Assembly: GCA_012964275.1 (NCBI GenBank)
Contig: DTUG01000086.1
Location: forward strand, 1 to 14,935
DNA: 14,935 nt
Direction of reading: 5' to 3'
Source of the DNA: Fidelibacterota bacterium
Lineage (GTDB): Bacteria; Fidelibacterota; Marinisomatia; Marinisomatales; UBA1611
Made by a program: the position numbers and the translations under genes. Position 1 is the first letter of the stretch, and the number at the start of each line of letters is the position of its first letter. Of this stretch, positions 14,885 through 14,935 are shown in pieces. Below the pieces are notes generated by a model, which worked only from the letters and a program-made list of their open reading frames with translations, searched no databases and was not told the DNA's origin.

Positions 14885-14935
14885 GGCTCGGTAGCTCAGT
14901 TGGTAGAGCAGTGGACTGAAAATCCATGTGTCGCT
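14885..14935 (+). tRNA. tRNA-Phe (anticodon GAA), 5' part
   Basis: The first 51 bases of a tRNA, cut by the right edge. Acceptor strand GGCTCGG (14885-14891), T8-A9, D stem GCTC/GAGC with loop AGTTGGTA, anticodon stem GTGGA/TCCAT around loop CTGAAAA, giving anticodon GAA. The variable loop begins GTGTC. The T arm and 3' acceptor strand are outside the window. The closely similar start of bacterial tRNA-Phe genes supports the call. It is divergent from rdgB. Confidence 0.93.

Noticed and set aside
1..14935. Mobile elements, CRISPR arrays or phage genes
   Set aside because: No transposase, integrase, direct-repeat array or terminal inverted repeats were seen; the tRNA-Phe end is cut, so an integration site cannot be judged.

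Overview
The window is one continuous minus-strand gene chain of ten genes, read from about 14.7 kb down to position 1, preceded by a divergent, partial tRNA-Phe gene at the right edge. In transcription order it encodes: RdgB-type nucleotide pyrophosphatase; SprA/Sov, the giant outer-membrane translocon of the type IX secretion system (T9SS); a lipoprotein of the M28 / glutaminyl cyclase type; an unrecognised lipoprotein; a beta-propeller protein with a T9SS-like sorting domain (PorZ-like in layout); two PorV/PorQ-family outer-membrane barrels; a YibQ-type divergent polysaccharide deacetylase; a Rhizobium-type L-asparaginase; and the start of a secreted endonuclease/exonuclease/phosphatase (EEP) family protein cut by the window edge.

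The organism is a Gram-negative member of the Fibrobacterota-Chlorobiota-Bacteroidota group. SprA, PorV/PorQ-family proteins and a YPNPF-type C-terminal sorting domain are restricted largely to that group. The compact AT-leaning genome, two DDG...GDG Ig-like domains in one lipoprotein, and the FlgD-like sorting domain suggest Candidatus Marinimicrobia (SAR406) or a relative such as Ignavibacteria/KSB1 rather than a classical Bacteroidete. This placement is inference.

Layout: 14885-14935 tRNA-Phe (+); 14700-14884 divergent regulatory gap; 14094-14699 rdgB; 49-nt gap; 7613-14044 sprA; 6681-7610 glutaminyl cyclase-like M28 lipoprotein; 5821-6681 lipoprotein; 3756-5840 propeller/CTD protein; 2836-3759 PorV-like; 1977-2852 PorQ-like; 1117-1980 deacetylase; 131-1111 asparaginase; 1-131 EEP protein. 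From sprA onward genes overlap or lie within 5 nt of each other (TAATG, ATGA, TTGA junctions), which indicates translational coupling in one transcript. No internal stretch over 300 nt lacks a gene.

Functional reading: the middle of the operon looks like a T9SS assembly and surface-attachment module: translocon (SprA), a PorV-like barrel (cargo shuttle/plug), a PorQ-like barrel and a PorZ-like propeller (attachment-complex parts). The sortase PorU is not in the window. The cyclase fits this module because SprA, the PorV-like protein and the propeller protein each have Gln right after the predicted signal-peptidase I site, so they are candidate substrates for N-terminal pyroglutamate formation. 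The lipoprotein between cyclase and propeller is the least explained member and the best candidate for an undescribed T9SS-associated part. The last three genes (deacetylase, asparaginase, EEP) have no obvious link to secretion.
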